A stretch of 64,000 nucleotides of DNA from Sapientia aquatica (GTDB lineage: Bacteria; Pseudomonadota; Gammaproteobacteria; Burkholderiales; Burkholderiaceae_D). Location of the stretch: the NCBI RefSeq assembly GCF_004358105.1, contig NZ_SMYL01000004.1, forward strand, positions 248,001-312,000, given 5' to 3'. Position numbers and translations under genes: made by a program. The notes beneath the pieces were generated by a model, which was not told the origin of the DNA, ran no database searches, and saw nothing but the letters and a program-made list of their open reading frames with translations. This document shows, piece after piece, positions 27,599-36,281 of the stretch. The number at the start of each line of letters is the position of its first letter. The first letter of the stretch is position 1.

Positions 27599-29022
27599 GA
27601 TGAATGATTTTCTAAAGAACGTTGAGCAGGAGTTGGCGGTACCAGCACATCTCCACCAAGTAACAGTTGTAGCGCAATGCGCTGTTCAAATATCGATTGC
27701 TGCAGATTAAGCTGTTCAAGCTGCTTGGCTAGCAAGCTACTGTGTGCATTAGCCACCACAAGGCCATCAATCGCATTGTTGACATAGGCGCTATCGGCGT
27801 TGGTCACCATCAAATTAAATTGGGTTAGCGCAGTTTGGATTTCAGCGAGTTGGCGCAGATTCACCGCTTGATCCAAGAGTAATTTATGAATGTCGCTATT
27901 GGCAGCGTTAAGGCGTTGTTGATAATCGTTGATTAGTTTTTCGCGCGTTGCTAACTCAACGGCGATAGCGCCGCGATTGCGATTCAACAGCGGCAACGAT
28001 AGCGTCACACCCACGCCGTTGGAATAAACGCTACTGGAATCGCGCGCACGCGTGAAGCCAATATTAAACGATGGAAATTGCGATAACAGCGCAGCGCGGT
28101 AACGCTGATCTTCTGCTTCAAATCCCGATTGCAGCGCAATCAAATCAGGACGCCGTTGCGCAAGCTGCTTGGCATCGCGCACGATCAGGGATTCGTCCAA
28201 TTGAATTAAGCTCGCAACGTTGGGTTCTTGCAGTTTGACCTCCGCATCGGGACTCAGGCCCAACAACGCAGTGAGTTCATGTTGTAGCTGGTTGACCTGG
28301 CGTTCGCTATCGTTGCTTTGGCGTTGCAAATCTTGCAGGGCAGTCAGGTCAGTTAGATAGGCATCGTTGCTAATGTAGTTTTTATCGAATGCTTGTTGGC
28401 TGTTGGCGACGCGTTTGGCAAAGAGTGCGCGATTGGTTTCGATTAGTGCGGCGGCTTTTTTGGCGAAACTCAGCTTCACGTAGGTCAAGCGCGCTTGCGC
28501 AATCAACTGCCATTCTTGCCAGAGCAAATTCATGTCGGTTTTTTTAATCTCAGCCTGCGCTGCGGCATCCACCGCGCCGTAAGTGACGATAGAGATTACG
28601 TCGTAGCTCAGTCCTGCGCTGAATGCCTTGGATGAGCCAGGACCGCCAGTGTTGGACAAATCGCGGCTGAGCGACAATTGCGGATCGGGTAGCAAGCCAG
28701 CGGCAAATGCTTGGGCATGCGCCACTCCGGCATCGTCACGCGCGAGTTTGATGTCAGGATTATTCAGTACCGCCAACATCGCAACTTGGTCCATGTCCAA
28801 TCCAGCGCTCAGATCAAGTTGATGCGGCTGCGCTGAGATACGCGACCACGTAGCGTCCGACGATGTTTGCTCCGGCGTTTGCCCCTGTGCACGGTCAAGC
28901 ACTAAATGGGACACATTATTGGGTAGCGAAAACTCGGTTGGCAGCGTTTTAGGTTGGTACAACGCGCACGACGCCAGCAGGCAGCTTAGCGGCAAAACAG
29001 CATATTTTTTCAAACCAAGCAT
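27595..29022 (-). CDS. TolC-family outer-membrane efflux lipoprotein
   Basis: 475 residues; LLASC at 15-19 is a lipobox, giving a lipid-anchored outer-membrane factor of the CusC/OprM/CzcC type. Two repeats of long helices and barrel strands are visible (the segments around 60-260 and 265-460). It forms the trimeric exit duct of the RND pump. It is the first gene of the operon; the following adaptor overlaps by 4 bases. The outer-membrane-factor-first order is typical of czcCBA and cusCFBA clusters. The leader upstream is unusually structured. Confidence 0.9.
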   Translation of the reverse strand: MLGLKKYAVLPLSCLLASCALYQPKTLPTEFSLPNNVSHLVLDRAQGQTPEQTSSDATWSRISAQPHQLDLSAGLDMDQVAMLAVLNNPDIKLARDDAGVAHAQAFAAGLLPDPQLSLSRDLSNTGGPGSSKAFSAGLSYDVISIVTYGAVDAAAQAEIKKTDMNLLWQEWQLIAQARLTYVKLSFAKKAAALIETNRALFAKRVANSQQAFDKNYISNDAYLTDLTALQDLQRQSNDSERQVNQLQHELTALLGLSPDAEVKLQEPNVASLIQLDESLIVRDAKQLAQRRPDLIALQSGFEAEDQRYRAALLSQFPSFNIGFTRARDSSSVYSNGVGVTLSLPLLNRNRGAIAVELATREKLINDYQQRLNAANSDIHKLLLDQAVNLRQLAEIQTALTQFNLMVTNADSAYVNNAIDGLVVANAHSSLLAKQLEQLNLQQSIFEQRIALQLLLGGDVLVPPTPAQRSLENHSS

Positions 29023-29088
29023 GATGATCCAAGCGGGTAATTTGTCGTTTAATTAGGAACTCGGCAACAGAACAACGGACTCAAAAAA

Positions 29089-29117
29089 ACGGCGACCCAC
29101 TGTACATGGGTCACCGT
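29089..29117 (-). terminator. Perfect terminator hairpin inside the RND operon leader
   Basis: On the minus strand ACGGTGACCCA and TGGGTCGCCGT form an 11-bp stem with one mismatch and a 7-base loop, followed directly by seven T. No minus-strand gene lies upstream for at least 290 bases, and the operon starts only 66 bases downstream. It therefore terminates either a short leader transcript (attenuation) or a small RNA. Confidence 0.8.
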
Positions 29118-29253
29118 AACTCACTCATAAACCGTTTTGACAGCACATCTGAACGACAAAATCGTTATCTGCCCAGTATAGGATAGTTATCAATCCTTAG
29201 GACAGACTTAGACAGACTGCCTATCGGCGGTCCTCAAAAACGGTTTGAGTTAC
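29116..29253 (-). ncRNA. Candidate structured leader RNA or MITE-like element upstream of the RND operon
   Basis: GTAACTC (29116-29122) pairs with GAGTTAC (29247-29253), and AAACCGTTTTGA (29129-29140) with TCAAAAACGGTTT (29234-29246), giving about 19 paired bases closing a domain of about 93 bases. Inside lie smaller hairpins: AACGA/TCGTT at 29152-29166, GGAT/ATCC at 29181-29196 and GCC/GGC at 29219-29228. The terminator hairpin follows at once. This is the layout of a riboswitch or small RNA. The domain also contains the CTTAG repeat and a -10-like site, and the ends are flanked by ACC on both sides, so a promoter region or a small inverted-repeat element is an alternative. Confidence 0.4.
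29175..29211 (-). promoter_or_regulatory. CTTAG-N6-CTTAG repeat and -10 element of the RND operon
   Basis: CTTAG at 29196-29200 and 29207-29211 are 11 bases apart, matching the repeat before the YncE-like gene in spacing and in orientation relative to the gene. On the minus strand TATACT (complement of 29175-29180) fits a sigma70 -10. The -35 position, 17 bases upstream, falls on the repeat and has no good hexamer, as is usual for promoters that need an OmpR-class activator. Confidence 0.5.
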
Positions 29254-29418
29254 ACCAATTTACATTAAGCAGCGCAGGGCGCAGCAAGCGTCAACCATTG
29301 TTACGGCGCGACAAAGTAGGCTTTACTAATTTGCACAAAACCAAGCGTGTTGCTACATTAGCGCTCTGTCGCCCACCTATTTTTGACGCTCGCCATCGCC
29401 TCCCAACCCAAATCAATC

Positions 29419-30018
29419 ATGCTAACCATCTGTCCCGATTGCGATCTAGCGCAAGAAGTTGACGAACTGCAGTCCGGTCAGCAGGCGCAATGCGTGCGCT
29501 GCAAGGCCGAATTAGCGGCCAGCTTTGGGGATCAATTGGATATCGCGCTGGCGATTCTTTTGACTTCGGCCATTCTATTATTGCTGATGAATGTGTTCCC
29601 TTTGCTGGAGATGCGGGTTCAAGGCGTGTCGCGCCAGACCACGATCTTGGGCGCGGCCTATCAGTTATATCTGCAAGACATGGCGCCGCTAGCATTGCTG
29701 GTCGCCTTCACCACCGTGATTGGCCCGTTGGTAGAGATTATTTTGTTGGGCATGATTTTGCTGCCGGTCAAAGTAGCTAGGTTTGAGCGCGCCAGCACAG
29801 GACTGGTGAATTTGGTGCAAAACATTCGCCCTTGGAGCATGGTGGAAGTGTTCATGCTGGGCGTATTGGTATCGCTCGTGAAGCTGGCTGCGCTGGCTGA
29901 AATCATCACCGGCCCGGCGTTATGGGCCTGCGCTGGTTTAATCGTAACGATGTCGTTTCTTAAAGCGATGATACGACCAGAAGATTTGTGGGTCTGGTCA
30001 AGGAAAGATCAGCCATGA
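29419..30018 (+). CDS. pqiA: PqiA-like membrane protein, first copy
   Basis: 199 residues from the ATG at 29419 (MLTICPDCDLAQ); an earlier in-frame TTG is unlikely because the zinc motif belongs at the N-terminus. C5-x2-C8 and C25-x2-C28 form a zinc ribbon, followed by four transmembrane helices. It corresponds to one half of the E. coli PqiA, an inner-membrane component working with PqiB and PqiC in lipid transport between the membranes. The stop overlaps the start of the second copy (ATGA). The split of PqiA into two tandem genes is common in betaproteobacteria. Confidence 0.92.
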   Translation: MLTICPDCDLAQEVDELQSGQQAQCVRCKAELAASFGDQLDIALAILLTSAILLLLMNVFPLLEMRVQGVSRQTTILGAAYQLYLQDMAPLALLVAFTTVIGPLVEIILLGMILLPVKVARFERASTGLVNLVQNIRPWSMVEVFMLGVLVSLVKLAALAEIITGPALWACAGLIVTMSFLKAMIRPEDLWVWSRKDQP

Positions 30019-30659
30019 AACCCGCCACCGGAAAATCCCTTGGGGTAGGCATTTGCCATCGCTGCCGCCAAGTGGCGCGACTACCTGAGGCCACAGAAGA
30101 TGCCAGCGAAATCGATTGCCCAACTTGCGGCGCGCCCATGCACCAGCGCAAAAATAACAGTTTGTCGCATTCCTTGGCCTATTTAATTGCAGCCTCGGTG
30201 TTGTACATACCCGCCAATGTATTACCGGTGCTCCGAACTCAAACCATTCTCGGATCGGAAGACGACACCATCATGAGCGGCGTGATCGTGCTGGTTGATT
30301 CTGGTTCGTGGCCTTTGGGCGCGTTGGTATTTTTTGCCAGCATTGTGGTGCCCTTACTCAAGCTAATTTCGCTGAGCTTGTTAATCGCGACGGTGAAAAC
30401 CAAATCGCGTTGGGCGCCGCTGCAACGTACCCGTTTATATCGTTTGGTGGAATTCGTCGGTCGCTGGTCGATGCTCGATATTTATGTCGTCACGCTGCTG
30501 GTTGGTTTAGTGCAGATTCAATCGCTAGCCATTATCAAGCCGGGCGGCGGCGCGCTGGCGTTTGGGGCGGTGGTGGTGCTATCCATGCTCTCTGCCATGA
30601 GTTTTGATTCACGATTAATTTGGGACCCAATACAAGAACACGATGAAGGAAATCCATGA
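30015..30659 (+). CDS. pqiA: PqiA-like membrane protein, second copy
   Basis: 214 residues from the ATG at 30015, overlapping the previous stop by 4 bases. It shows the same plan as its neighbour: two CxxC pairs (CHRC and CPTC) at the N-terminus and four helices (LAYLIAASVLYIPANVLPVL, WPLGALVFFASIVVPLLKLI, and so on). It likely forms the second half of the PqiA unit and holds the PqiB needle at the inner membrane. It overlaps pqiB by 4 bases. Confidence 0.92.
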   Translation: MKPATGKSLGVGICHRCRQVARLPEATEDASEIDCPTCGAPMHQRKNNSLSHSLAYLIAASVLYIPANVLPVLRTQTILGSEDDTIMSGVIVLVDSGSWPLGALVFFASIVVPLLKLISLSLLIATVKTKSRWAPLQRTRLYRLVEFVGRWSMLDIYVVTLLVGLVQIQSLAIIKPGGGALAFGAVVVLSMLSAMSFDSRLIWDPIQEHDEGNP

Positions 30660-32350
30660 GCGATAAATCAGGTGTTGACGCGCCTGCAGCGCAACCAGCA
30701 GCCTCAGCACAAATCCGCAAGGCGATCATCAAACTACCCAGCAAACGCAAGCTACCTTTGGTCTGGATTGTGCCGATGGTGGCAGCCATTATCGGCATCT
30801 GGTTGGTCGTGCTCAACATCATGCACGAAGGCCCAACGGTGACGATTCGATTCAACAGCGCCGAAGGTATTGAACCAGGTAAAACCAAAATTAAATACAA
30901 AGACGTCGATATCGGCGAAGTGAAATCAGTCGGCTTATCCAAAGACCGCAAGCAAGTTATCTTGACCGCCAAACTGATCAAGGAAGCGAGCGACTATTTA
31001 CATCAAGACACGCGCTTTTGGGTAGTGCGTCCGCGGATTTCGGCGGGAACGGTGTCGGGCTTAAATACCTTGTTATCTGGCGCATACATCGGCTTAGATA
31101 TTGGCAAATCCGACGAATCAGAACGCGACTTTGTGGGGTTAGAAGTGCCGCCTATCGTTACCGGCGATTTGCCGGGGCGGCAATTCATTTTGCATAGCCC
31201 AGAAATCGGCTCGCTCGATGTGGGCGCGGTAGTGACTTTTCGGCGTTTAAACGTCGGTCAAGTCGTGGCCTACAGCCTCGATCCAGACGGTAAAGCAATT
31301 ACGCTCAAAGTTTTTATCAACGCGCCTTACGATCAATACGTGACCGACAACACGCGCTTTTGGCACGCTTCTGGCATCGATTTATCGTTGGATGCCAACG
31401 GCCTTAAATTAGAAACCCAATCGCTCGGCTCCATCATTCAAGGTGGGGTGGCATTTCAAACGCCGCCCGACAGCATTCCCGGATCACCCGCACCCAAAGA
31501 CGCGGCATTTAAACTGTATCGCGATCGAGATTTAGCGATGCGCTTACCGGACAAAAACGTCATTCCCTACACCGTGTATTTCAACGATTCGTTACGCGGT
31601 TTAACACCGGGCGCGCCAGTGGATTTCCACGGCATTGTGGTGGGTGAAGTCAAATCGATTAACGTTGAATATGTGCCGCAACATGGCGTGTTTCACTTCC
31701 CAGTGGACATTAATATTTATCCTGATCGCATGCGCTCGTATTACACGCCCGGCTCCAAACGACCTGTGGAACCAAGTCCGGCTCAGAATCGTGAACTAGC
31801 TAACCAATTGGTCGCAGCAGGAATGCGCGCGCAACTCAAAACGGGCAATTTATTGACGGGTCAGTTATATGTATCTTTGGATTTTTATCCCAAAGCACCC
31901 GCCGCTTCGGTGGATTGGAACCATGTTCCGGCCGTGCTACCGTCAATGAATGGCGGCTTAGGCGAAATCCAAAATTCGCTCGCCAGCATTCTGTCCAAAG
32001 TGGACAAAATCCCATTCGATCAATTGTCAGGCGAATTAGTCACGTCGCTTAAGTCGCTCAACAAAGCACTGGACAATACCGATCAATTAATCAGCAAATT
32101 AAATAGCGACGTCGCACCAGAAATCAAAGCCACGCTGACCGATGCACGCGGCACGCTCAACGCTGCGCAGCAGGTATTAAACAACGACGCACCGCTGCAA
32201 CTCGATTTGCGCGAAGCTCTGCGTCAAGTCGCCAAATCAGCACAAGCGGTAGGCAGTTTGGCCGACTATCTTGATCGCCATCCTGAAACCCTCATCCGTG
32301 GCAAACCCGCACCTAAACCACTCAACAGCGAAGAAGGAAAAGCGCCATGA
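30656..32350 (+). CDS. pqiB: PqiB, MCE-domain intermembrane lipid transport protein
   Basis: 564 residues. One N-terminal transmembrane helix (about 35-57) is followed by three MCE/MlaD domains (GPTVTIRFNSAEGIEPGKTK; GRQFILHSPEIGSLDVGAVV; IPYTVYFNDSLRGLTPGAPV) and a C-terminal helical region from about 440. In E. coli PqiB hexamers stack into a tube that spans the periplasm and conducts phospholipid. The order and number of MCE domains and the length fit PqiB rather than the seven-domain LetB/YebT. It overlaps pqiC by 4 bases. Confidence 0.94.
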   Translation: MSDKSGVDAPAAQPAASAQIRKAIIKLPSKRKLPLVWIVPMVAAIIGIWLVVLNIMHEGPTVTIRFNSAEGIEPGKTKIKYKDVDIGEVKSVGLSKDRKQVILTAKLIKEASDYLHQDTRFWVVRPRISAGTVSGLNTLLSGAYIGLDIGKSDESERDFVGLEVPPIVTGDLPGRQFILHSPEIGSLDVGAVVTFRRLNVGQVVAYSLDPDGKAITLKVFINAPYDQYVTDNTRFWHASGIDLSLDANGLKLETQSLGSIIQGGVAFQTPPDSIPGSPAPKDAAFKLYRDRDLAMRLPDKNVIPYTVYFNDSLRGLTPGAPVDFHGIVVGEVKSINVEYVPQHGVFHFPVDINIYPDRMRSYYTPGSKRPVEPSPAQNRELANQLVAAGMRAQLKTGNLLTGQLYVSLDFYPKAPAASVDWNHVPAVLPSMNGGLGEIQNSLASILSKVDKIPFDQLSGELVTSLKSLNKALDNTDQLISKLNSDVAPEIKATLTDARGTLNAAQQVLNNDAPLQLDLREALRQVAKSAQAVGSLADYLDRHPETLIRGKPAPKPLNSEEGKAP

Positions 32351-32934
32351 CAATCAAGCGATATTATTTAATAACGATTGCTGCGCTGGCGCTGTTAGCC
32401 AGCAGCGGTTGCGGCACCGTCGCGCCAGAACAGTTCTATACCTTGGCTACCGCGCCAACCCAAGCAGCGCCGTTAAACAGCACCTTTAATCGCGACATCG
32501 TAATCATGGTGAGCGAAATACCGGAAGTCATTAATCGCCCTGAGTTAGCTATTTTTACATCACAAAGTCAACTCGCCATTCTGGACAACGATCGCTGGGC
32601 GGAACCGGTCAAGGGCGCGATCAACAATGTATTGGCGCGCAATATCGGCAGCGCATTGCCGGCAAGTTGGGTCGCCAAAAGTACGCTCGATCAAAAGAGT
32701 AATCCCATTAAAGTCATGGTCAGAATTGACGCCATGGACGCGCGCCTGCAAGACAAGGTGCGCCTAGAAGCCAGTTGGGTCATTAACGATGGCGATAAAA
32801 AACCAGCACGCAAAGGCCGATTAACGCTGGAGCGCAAGGTCGATCAAAACACCAAACCGATAGACATCGTCAACGCATGGTCCGATCAATTAAACCAACT
32901 TAGCACGGCAATTGCTCAAGATATTATTCAATAG
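32347..32934 (+). CDS. pqiC: PqiC-family outer-membrane lipoprotein
   Basis: 195 residues; the signal peptide ends at a lipobox-like ASSGC at 18-22. The mature domain (EQFYTLATAPTQAAPLNSTF, EVINRPELAIFTSQSQLAIL, DRWAEPVKGAINNVLARNI) is the ABC-transport-auxiliary fold of PqiC. PqiC forms a ring at the outer membrane where the PqiB tube ends. It is the last gene of the operon. A CGCCAGTTT/AAACTGGCG hairpin lies 16 bases after the stop. Confidence 0.92.
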   Translation: MTIKRYYLITIAALALLASSGCGTVAPEQFYTLATAPTQAAPLNSTFNRDIVIMVSEIPEVINRPELAIFTSQSQLAILDNDRWAEPVKGAINNVLARNIGSALPASWVAKSTLDQKSNPIKVMVRIDAMDARLQDKVRLEASWVINDGDKKPARKGRLTLERKVDQNTKPIDIVNAWSDQLNQLSTAIAQDIIQ

Positions 32935-33251
32935 TTAGCCGCTACCAAGTCGCCAGTTTGGGCCAAAACTGGCGGCAACGTTGACGCTGATTCTTCACAA
33001 GCCAATCTCCCGCACCACACAACTGCATTAAAAACAACATCGTTAACAATTGTTTGCACAATTTGTTAAATGGCGTTTTGTTGGGTTAAATCGCTTGATC
33101 TAAAATACCAAGCGAAAAATCGCAACTCGCCATTTTTCAGCCTTCTGCCCGTGCGCGTTGGGCGCAAGGGCGTCGCCAAATTCATCGCACTAATCTGGCT
33201 GACGCAAGCCACAAAACTACAGCAAAAATCACTTCAAAAAGGGAAACGACC
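32935..33251. other. Intergenic region after the pqi operon
   Basis: 317 bases without a gene. CGCCAGTTT (32951-32959) and AAACTGGCG (32966-32974) form a 9-bp hairpin, probably the pqi transcript end, although no T tract follows. GTTAACAATTGT and ACAATTTGTTAA at 33042-33069 form an imperfect AT-rich inverted repeat near the promoter region of the DUF481 gene. Confidence 0.55.
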
Positions 33252-34052
33252 ATGTCAACCAAGCGCCGCATTACGCTCTTCGCCGCCACACTATTTAGCC
33301 TCGCTACGGCTCAACTCGCGCATGCCGCCGACCCAGTTTTAGACGACCAATGGCGCGGCATCGGCACATTAAGCTTTGTGAATGCGTCGGGCAATACCGA
33401 ATCATCGAGTTTAAATTTTATGTTGAACATGGATCGTCAATCGGTGCAGGATAAATGGTCGTTTTATCTGCAAGATTTGAATTCCAAATCCAGCACCACA
33501 ACCAACGGTGTCAAAGAAACCTCCACCACCGCCGCAATGTGGCGCACCGGCGGTCGCTACGATTACAACTTCGACGGCAGTTTATTTGCCTTCGCTGGGC
33601 TGGCCTTAGATCACGACAAAATTAAAGATTTATCGCTGCGTAAAGCCGTCAATCTGGGTATCGGTGACCACTTAATCAAAGACAAAGAAACCACCCTAGA
33701 TATCTACGGCGGTTTGAGCTTACGTAACGACAAATACAGCGATCCGGGCGTCGTTGTGGGCAACGAATTAAAGACTTCGTATAACGCGACCGAAGTCATC
33801 TTAGGTGAAGAGTTAAACCACAAATTTAACGAATCCACCACCCTCAAACAAAGCTTGGTGGCCTACCCCAACGTAACCACAGGCGGCAAATTCCGCTCGG
33901 TATTGGATGTCGCGTTATCGGTTGCGATGACCAAAACATTGAGCTTAACCGCCAGCTTCCAAGATCGTTACGACAGCTTAGCGGTAGAGCCAGTGAAGAA
34001 GAACGATACCTTGCTCATGGTTGGTATTAGTGTGAGTTTGGGGCCGAAGTAA
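33252..34052 (+). CDS. DUF481 (YdiY-like) outer-membrane protein
   Basis: 266 residues with a signal peptide (cleavage near AHA-ADP). The mature protein consists of alternating amphipathic strands (WRGIGTLSFVNASGNTESSS, WSFYLQDLNSKSST, YDYNFDGSLFAFAGLALDHD) and ends in hydrophobic residues, as expected for a small outer-membrane barrel of the DUF481 family. E. coli YdiY is acid-induced, but the function is unknown. AGGGAAA before the ATG supports the start. A terminator follows; it is a single-gene unit. Confidence 0.9.
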   Translation: MSTKRRITLFAATLFSLATAQLAHAADPVLDDQWRGIGTLSFVNASGNTESSSLNFMLNMDRQSVQDKWSFYLQDLNSKSSTTTNGVKETSTTAAMWRTGGRYDYNFDGSLFAFAGLALDHDKIKDLSLRKAVNLGIGDHLIKDKETTLDIYGGLSLRNDKYSDPGVVVGNELKTSYNATEVILGEELNHKFNESTTLKQSLVAYPNVTTGGKFRSVLDVALSVAMTKTLSLTASFQDRYDSLAVEPVKKNDTLLMVGISVSLGPK

Positions 34053-34072
34053 GTTGGGATGATTAATGGATG

Positions 34073-34110
34073 AAACGAATCACTGTGCTAGCGATTCGTT
34101 TTATTGCAAT
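34073..34110 (+). terminator. Rho-independent terminator after the DUF481 gene
   Basis: AAACGAATC (34073-34081) and GATTCGTTT (34093-34101) form a perfect 9-bp stem ending in a T-rich stretch on the plus strand, 20 bases after the stop. Confidence 0.8.
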
Positions 34111-34168
34111 CTAAAAGTCAACCTAGTAACGATGATCGACACTGCGGCATACTGAACTCGGCCCAAGT

Positions 34169-35221
34169 TCAAGGTACCGCATCCAAATATGCATACACTT
34201 TTGGAAGTCGCTTGCGCCAAATACCGGACGCGAGATCAGCGAAATATTTTCTGCAATAGACTTGAGCAATTTTCTTTTGCCCCGGATTAGCCGAATCGTG
34301 AAAAGGCAATTGGGGCAATGTGTTAATGAGCGCCAACGATGACAAAGAGGGGGCTGTCTTGCTTAATTCATCCCATTTTTTTTGCGCTTTATTGATCGCT
34401 GCTTCCTCACCAGTTTTCCACTTCAGCAGATTTAGCTCGACGTCCGACTGTAGCTTGGGATCAAGCTCACTACAGGTCGATTTTAGGTGATCGGCAATAT
34501 GCAAGGTCGTGATCATCATCGCCACGGCCTCCAACTCAGAATTTGCATCGGGCTGCGGATTGGATTCGTACTGCTTGTCCACGGAATCTGAGATAGCTTT
34601 CTCAAACGGCTGCAATGGTAGCTTACTCTTAGCAATCGTATCGCCTTGATCAGCGGCCAATTGCAGCCATTTTGCCGCTTGCGCATCGTCCTGCTCGACT
34701 ACCTTGCCGATGGCATACATAAGACCAAGCTGCCGTTGGGATTGCGCATTCCCTTGATCAGCGGCGAGGCGCAGCCATCTCAGAGCTTCTTGATCATTAG
34801 CAGTCACACCTCGACCGACTAAATAAGCGCCGGCCAATTGGCTTTGTGCATGAACATTACCTTGCTCAGCCGCTAAGCGGTACCATTTGACCGCTTCGCT
34901 CTCATCTTTGGGGACGCTCCGACCAAACCAGTACATCGCGCCGAGGCTAGTTTGGGCATCGGCATTACCCTGCAGCGCCGCCAATTGCAGCCATTTAAGG
35001 GCCTGCTGATCGTCCTGTTCCACGCCGATACCATTGATATACATTCGCCCAAGCTGATTCTGCGCACGCGCATCACCTTGCTCAGCCAAGGGCCGCCATT
35101 CTTTTAACGCGGTCGCATAATCTTTACTTTTTGCCGCAGCCATTCCCGCTTCAAAATCGGCGTTAGCCATAGATGAAATCAATATTAATGGAGCGAAAAT
35201 ACAAGTCGAAATAAGACGCAC
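34169..35221 (-). CDS. Sel1-repeat (TPR-like) periplasmic protein
   Basis: 350 residues starting at GTG. A signal peptide (cleavage near ANA-DFE) precedes at least five Sel1 repeats of about 36 residues with the pattern W(R/L)xLAxQGxAxAQxxLGxMYxxGxGVxxD between residues 25 and 205. The C-terminal 150 residues are helical and carry no motif I recognise; two cysteines lie at CSELD and YCRKY. Sel1 proteins act as adaptors in envelope stress or signalling; the partner is unknown. The small membrane protein gene lies 60 bases upstream. Confidence 0.85.
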   Translation of the reverse strand: MRLISTCIFAPLILISSMANADFEAGMAAAKSKDYATALKEWRPLAEQGDARAQNQLGRMYINGIGVEQDDQQALKWLQLAALQGNADAQTSLGAMYWFGRSVPKDESEAVKWYRLAAEQGNVHAQSQLAGAYLVGRGVTANDQEALRWLRLAADQGNAQSQRQLGLMYAIGKVVEQDDAQAAKWLQLAADQGDTIAKSKLPLQPFEKAISDSVDKQYESNPQPDANSELEAVAMMITTLHIADHLKSTCSELDPKLQSDVELNLLKWKTGEEAAINKAQKKWDELSKTAPSLSSLALINTLPQLPFHDSANPGQKKIAQVYCRKYFADLASGIWRKRLPKVYAYLDAVP

Positions 35222-35280
35222 AGAAGAGACTTTACAAAAGAAAAATAATGGGATTGAATGTTTGCGCTTGAGCTCAGAAC

Positions 35281-35520
35281 TTAGTTCTTCGCTGATTTAA
35301 ATGAACGATTAATCCACAAATTACGCCACAAAATTAAGGGCTTAATAATTAGTGCGACGAGGTGCCCGATTGCAAACAAGCACAGATAGCCGATCACGAA
35401 TTGATAAATATTATTAGTACCAAAGTTAAATTCAGCGGCGATCAGTAATTTGTAATGCAAAAAAACAGTCAGCCCACCAACTAATACGATGTACCACCAT
35501 TCACGTTCTGGGTTCTTCAT
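35281..35520 (-). CDS. Small inner-membrane protein, unknown
   Basis: 79 residues with two predicted membrane helices (WWYIVLVGGLTVFLHYKLLIA and YQFVIGYLCLFAIGHLVALII) and a basic C-terminal tail. An AAGGAG ribosome site six bases before the ATG is among the best in the window, which argues for a real gene. No family recognised. It is upstream of the Sel1 gene on the same strand and may be co-transcribed. Confidence 0.75.
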   Translation of the reverse strand: MKNPEREWWYIVLVGGLTVFLHYKLLIAAEFNFGTNNIYQFVIGYLCLFAIGHLVALIIKPLILWRNLWINRSFKSAKN

Positions 35521-35621
35521 TAAATCTCCTTGCGATACTAAATGAATTCAATGCTTGGCCGATCGGATTTGATCTTAAAAGGATACTATTGCAAGCTTGT
35601 GACCGCTCAACAGGGTCACCC

Positions 35622-36179
35622 TCAACGCTTACTCAACGTCATATTCCCACTAGCCGTCGAAATAGAAAGCTGGCTTAACGCGCTCATGCCGATGAGTGTT
35701 GGCACGTTCGGCGTGATGGAAATTTCGACGTTGTACAGTTCGATATTGGCGATCTTTAAGATGGGTACTACTTTGTTGGCGGCTCGGACCATGCCGTTGG
35801 CGGTGTTAATTAATCTGGGCTGGAATTCGCCCTCCAATAAATGCATTTTTTGCGCGAGGTCAGTGGAAATCGCGACATAGGTTGCGCCGGTATCGATCAT
35901 GGCGGGAGCGCTCACGCCGTTAATGGTGACTGTGGTGGTGTAATGATTGGCGCTGTTGGCGACCAAGATGACATTACCGGGGCCGATGGGATTCTTGGCA
36001 ACGGTGCGGCTTTGCGTGGAGCCGGGGCAGACGTCCTGTTGGTAGGTTACTTTTCCGTCGGGCGCGGTGCATTTTTGAATGGTGGAGTCGGCGTGGGCTG
36101 GCAGGGCGTTGAACAGCAGCAGACTAACCAAGCTGGCGCTAAGCACTCCATTGGCTAACGAGTTTGGATGAATAGTCAT
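35622..36179 (-). CDS. Retropepsin-like clan AA aspartic protease with an N-terminal DUF4124-like segment
   Basis: 185 residues with a signal peptide (cleavage near AHA-DST). IQKCTAPDGKVTYQQDVCPG at 34-53 resembles the start of DUF4124. Residues about 75-180 form a retropepsin-like domain with MIDTGATYVAIS, where DTGA is the catalytic motif of single-domain aspartic proteases (TIGR02281-type). The enzyme would act as a periplasmic dimer. AGGAA upstream supports the start. Substrate unknown. Confidence 0.88.
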   Translation of the reverse strand: MTIHPNSLANGVLSASLVSLLLFNALPAHADSTIQKCTAPDGKVTYQQDVCPGSTQSRTVAKNPIGPGNVILVANSANHYTTTVTINGVSAPAMIDTGATYVAISTDLAQKMHLLEGEFQPRLINTANGMVRAANKVVPILKIANIELYNVEISITPNVPTLIGMSALSQLSISTASGNMTLSKR

Positions 36180-36281
36180 GCTGTTTTTCCTGACAGGTCA
36201 GGACTTGGTCGTCAATTTTGCGTTACTGCCATTAACGACCAAATCAGGTTTGTTCCGATTCAACAAGGTTAGCCAACAGCG

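Larger units (their letters stand above)
29023..29418. other. Divergent intergenic region between the RND and pqi operons
   Basis: 396 bases with no protein gene. The left two thirds hold the terminator, the inverted-repeat domain and the CTTAG repeat described separately. The remaining part (29254-29418) should carry the pqiA promoter; I see no distinctive site in it. Confidence 0.6.

Noticed and set aside
33070-33342. 90-codon plus-strand open frame overlapping the start of the DUF481 gene
   Set aside because: It runs out of frame into the signal peptide of a well-supported gene, has no ribosome site and no family pattern.
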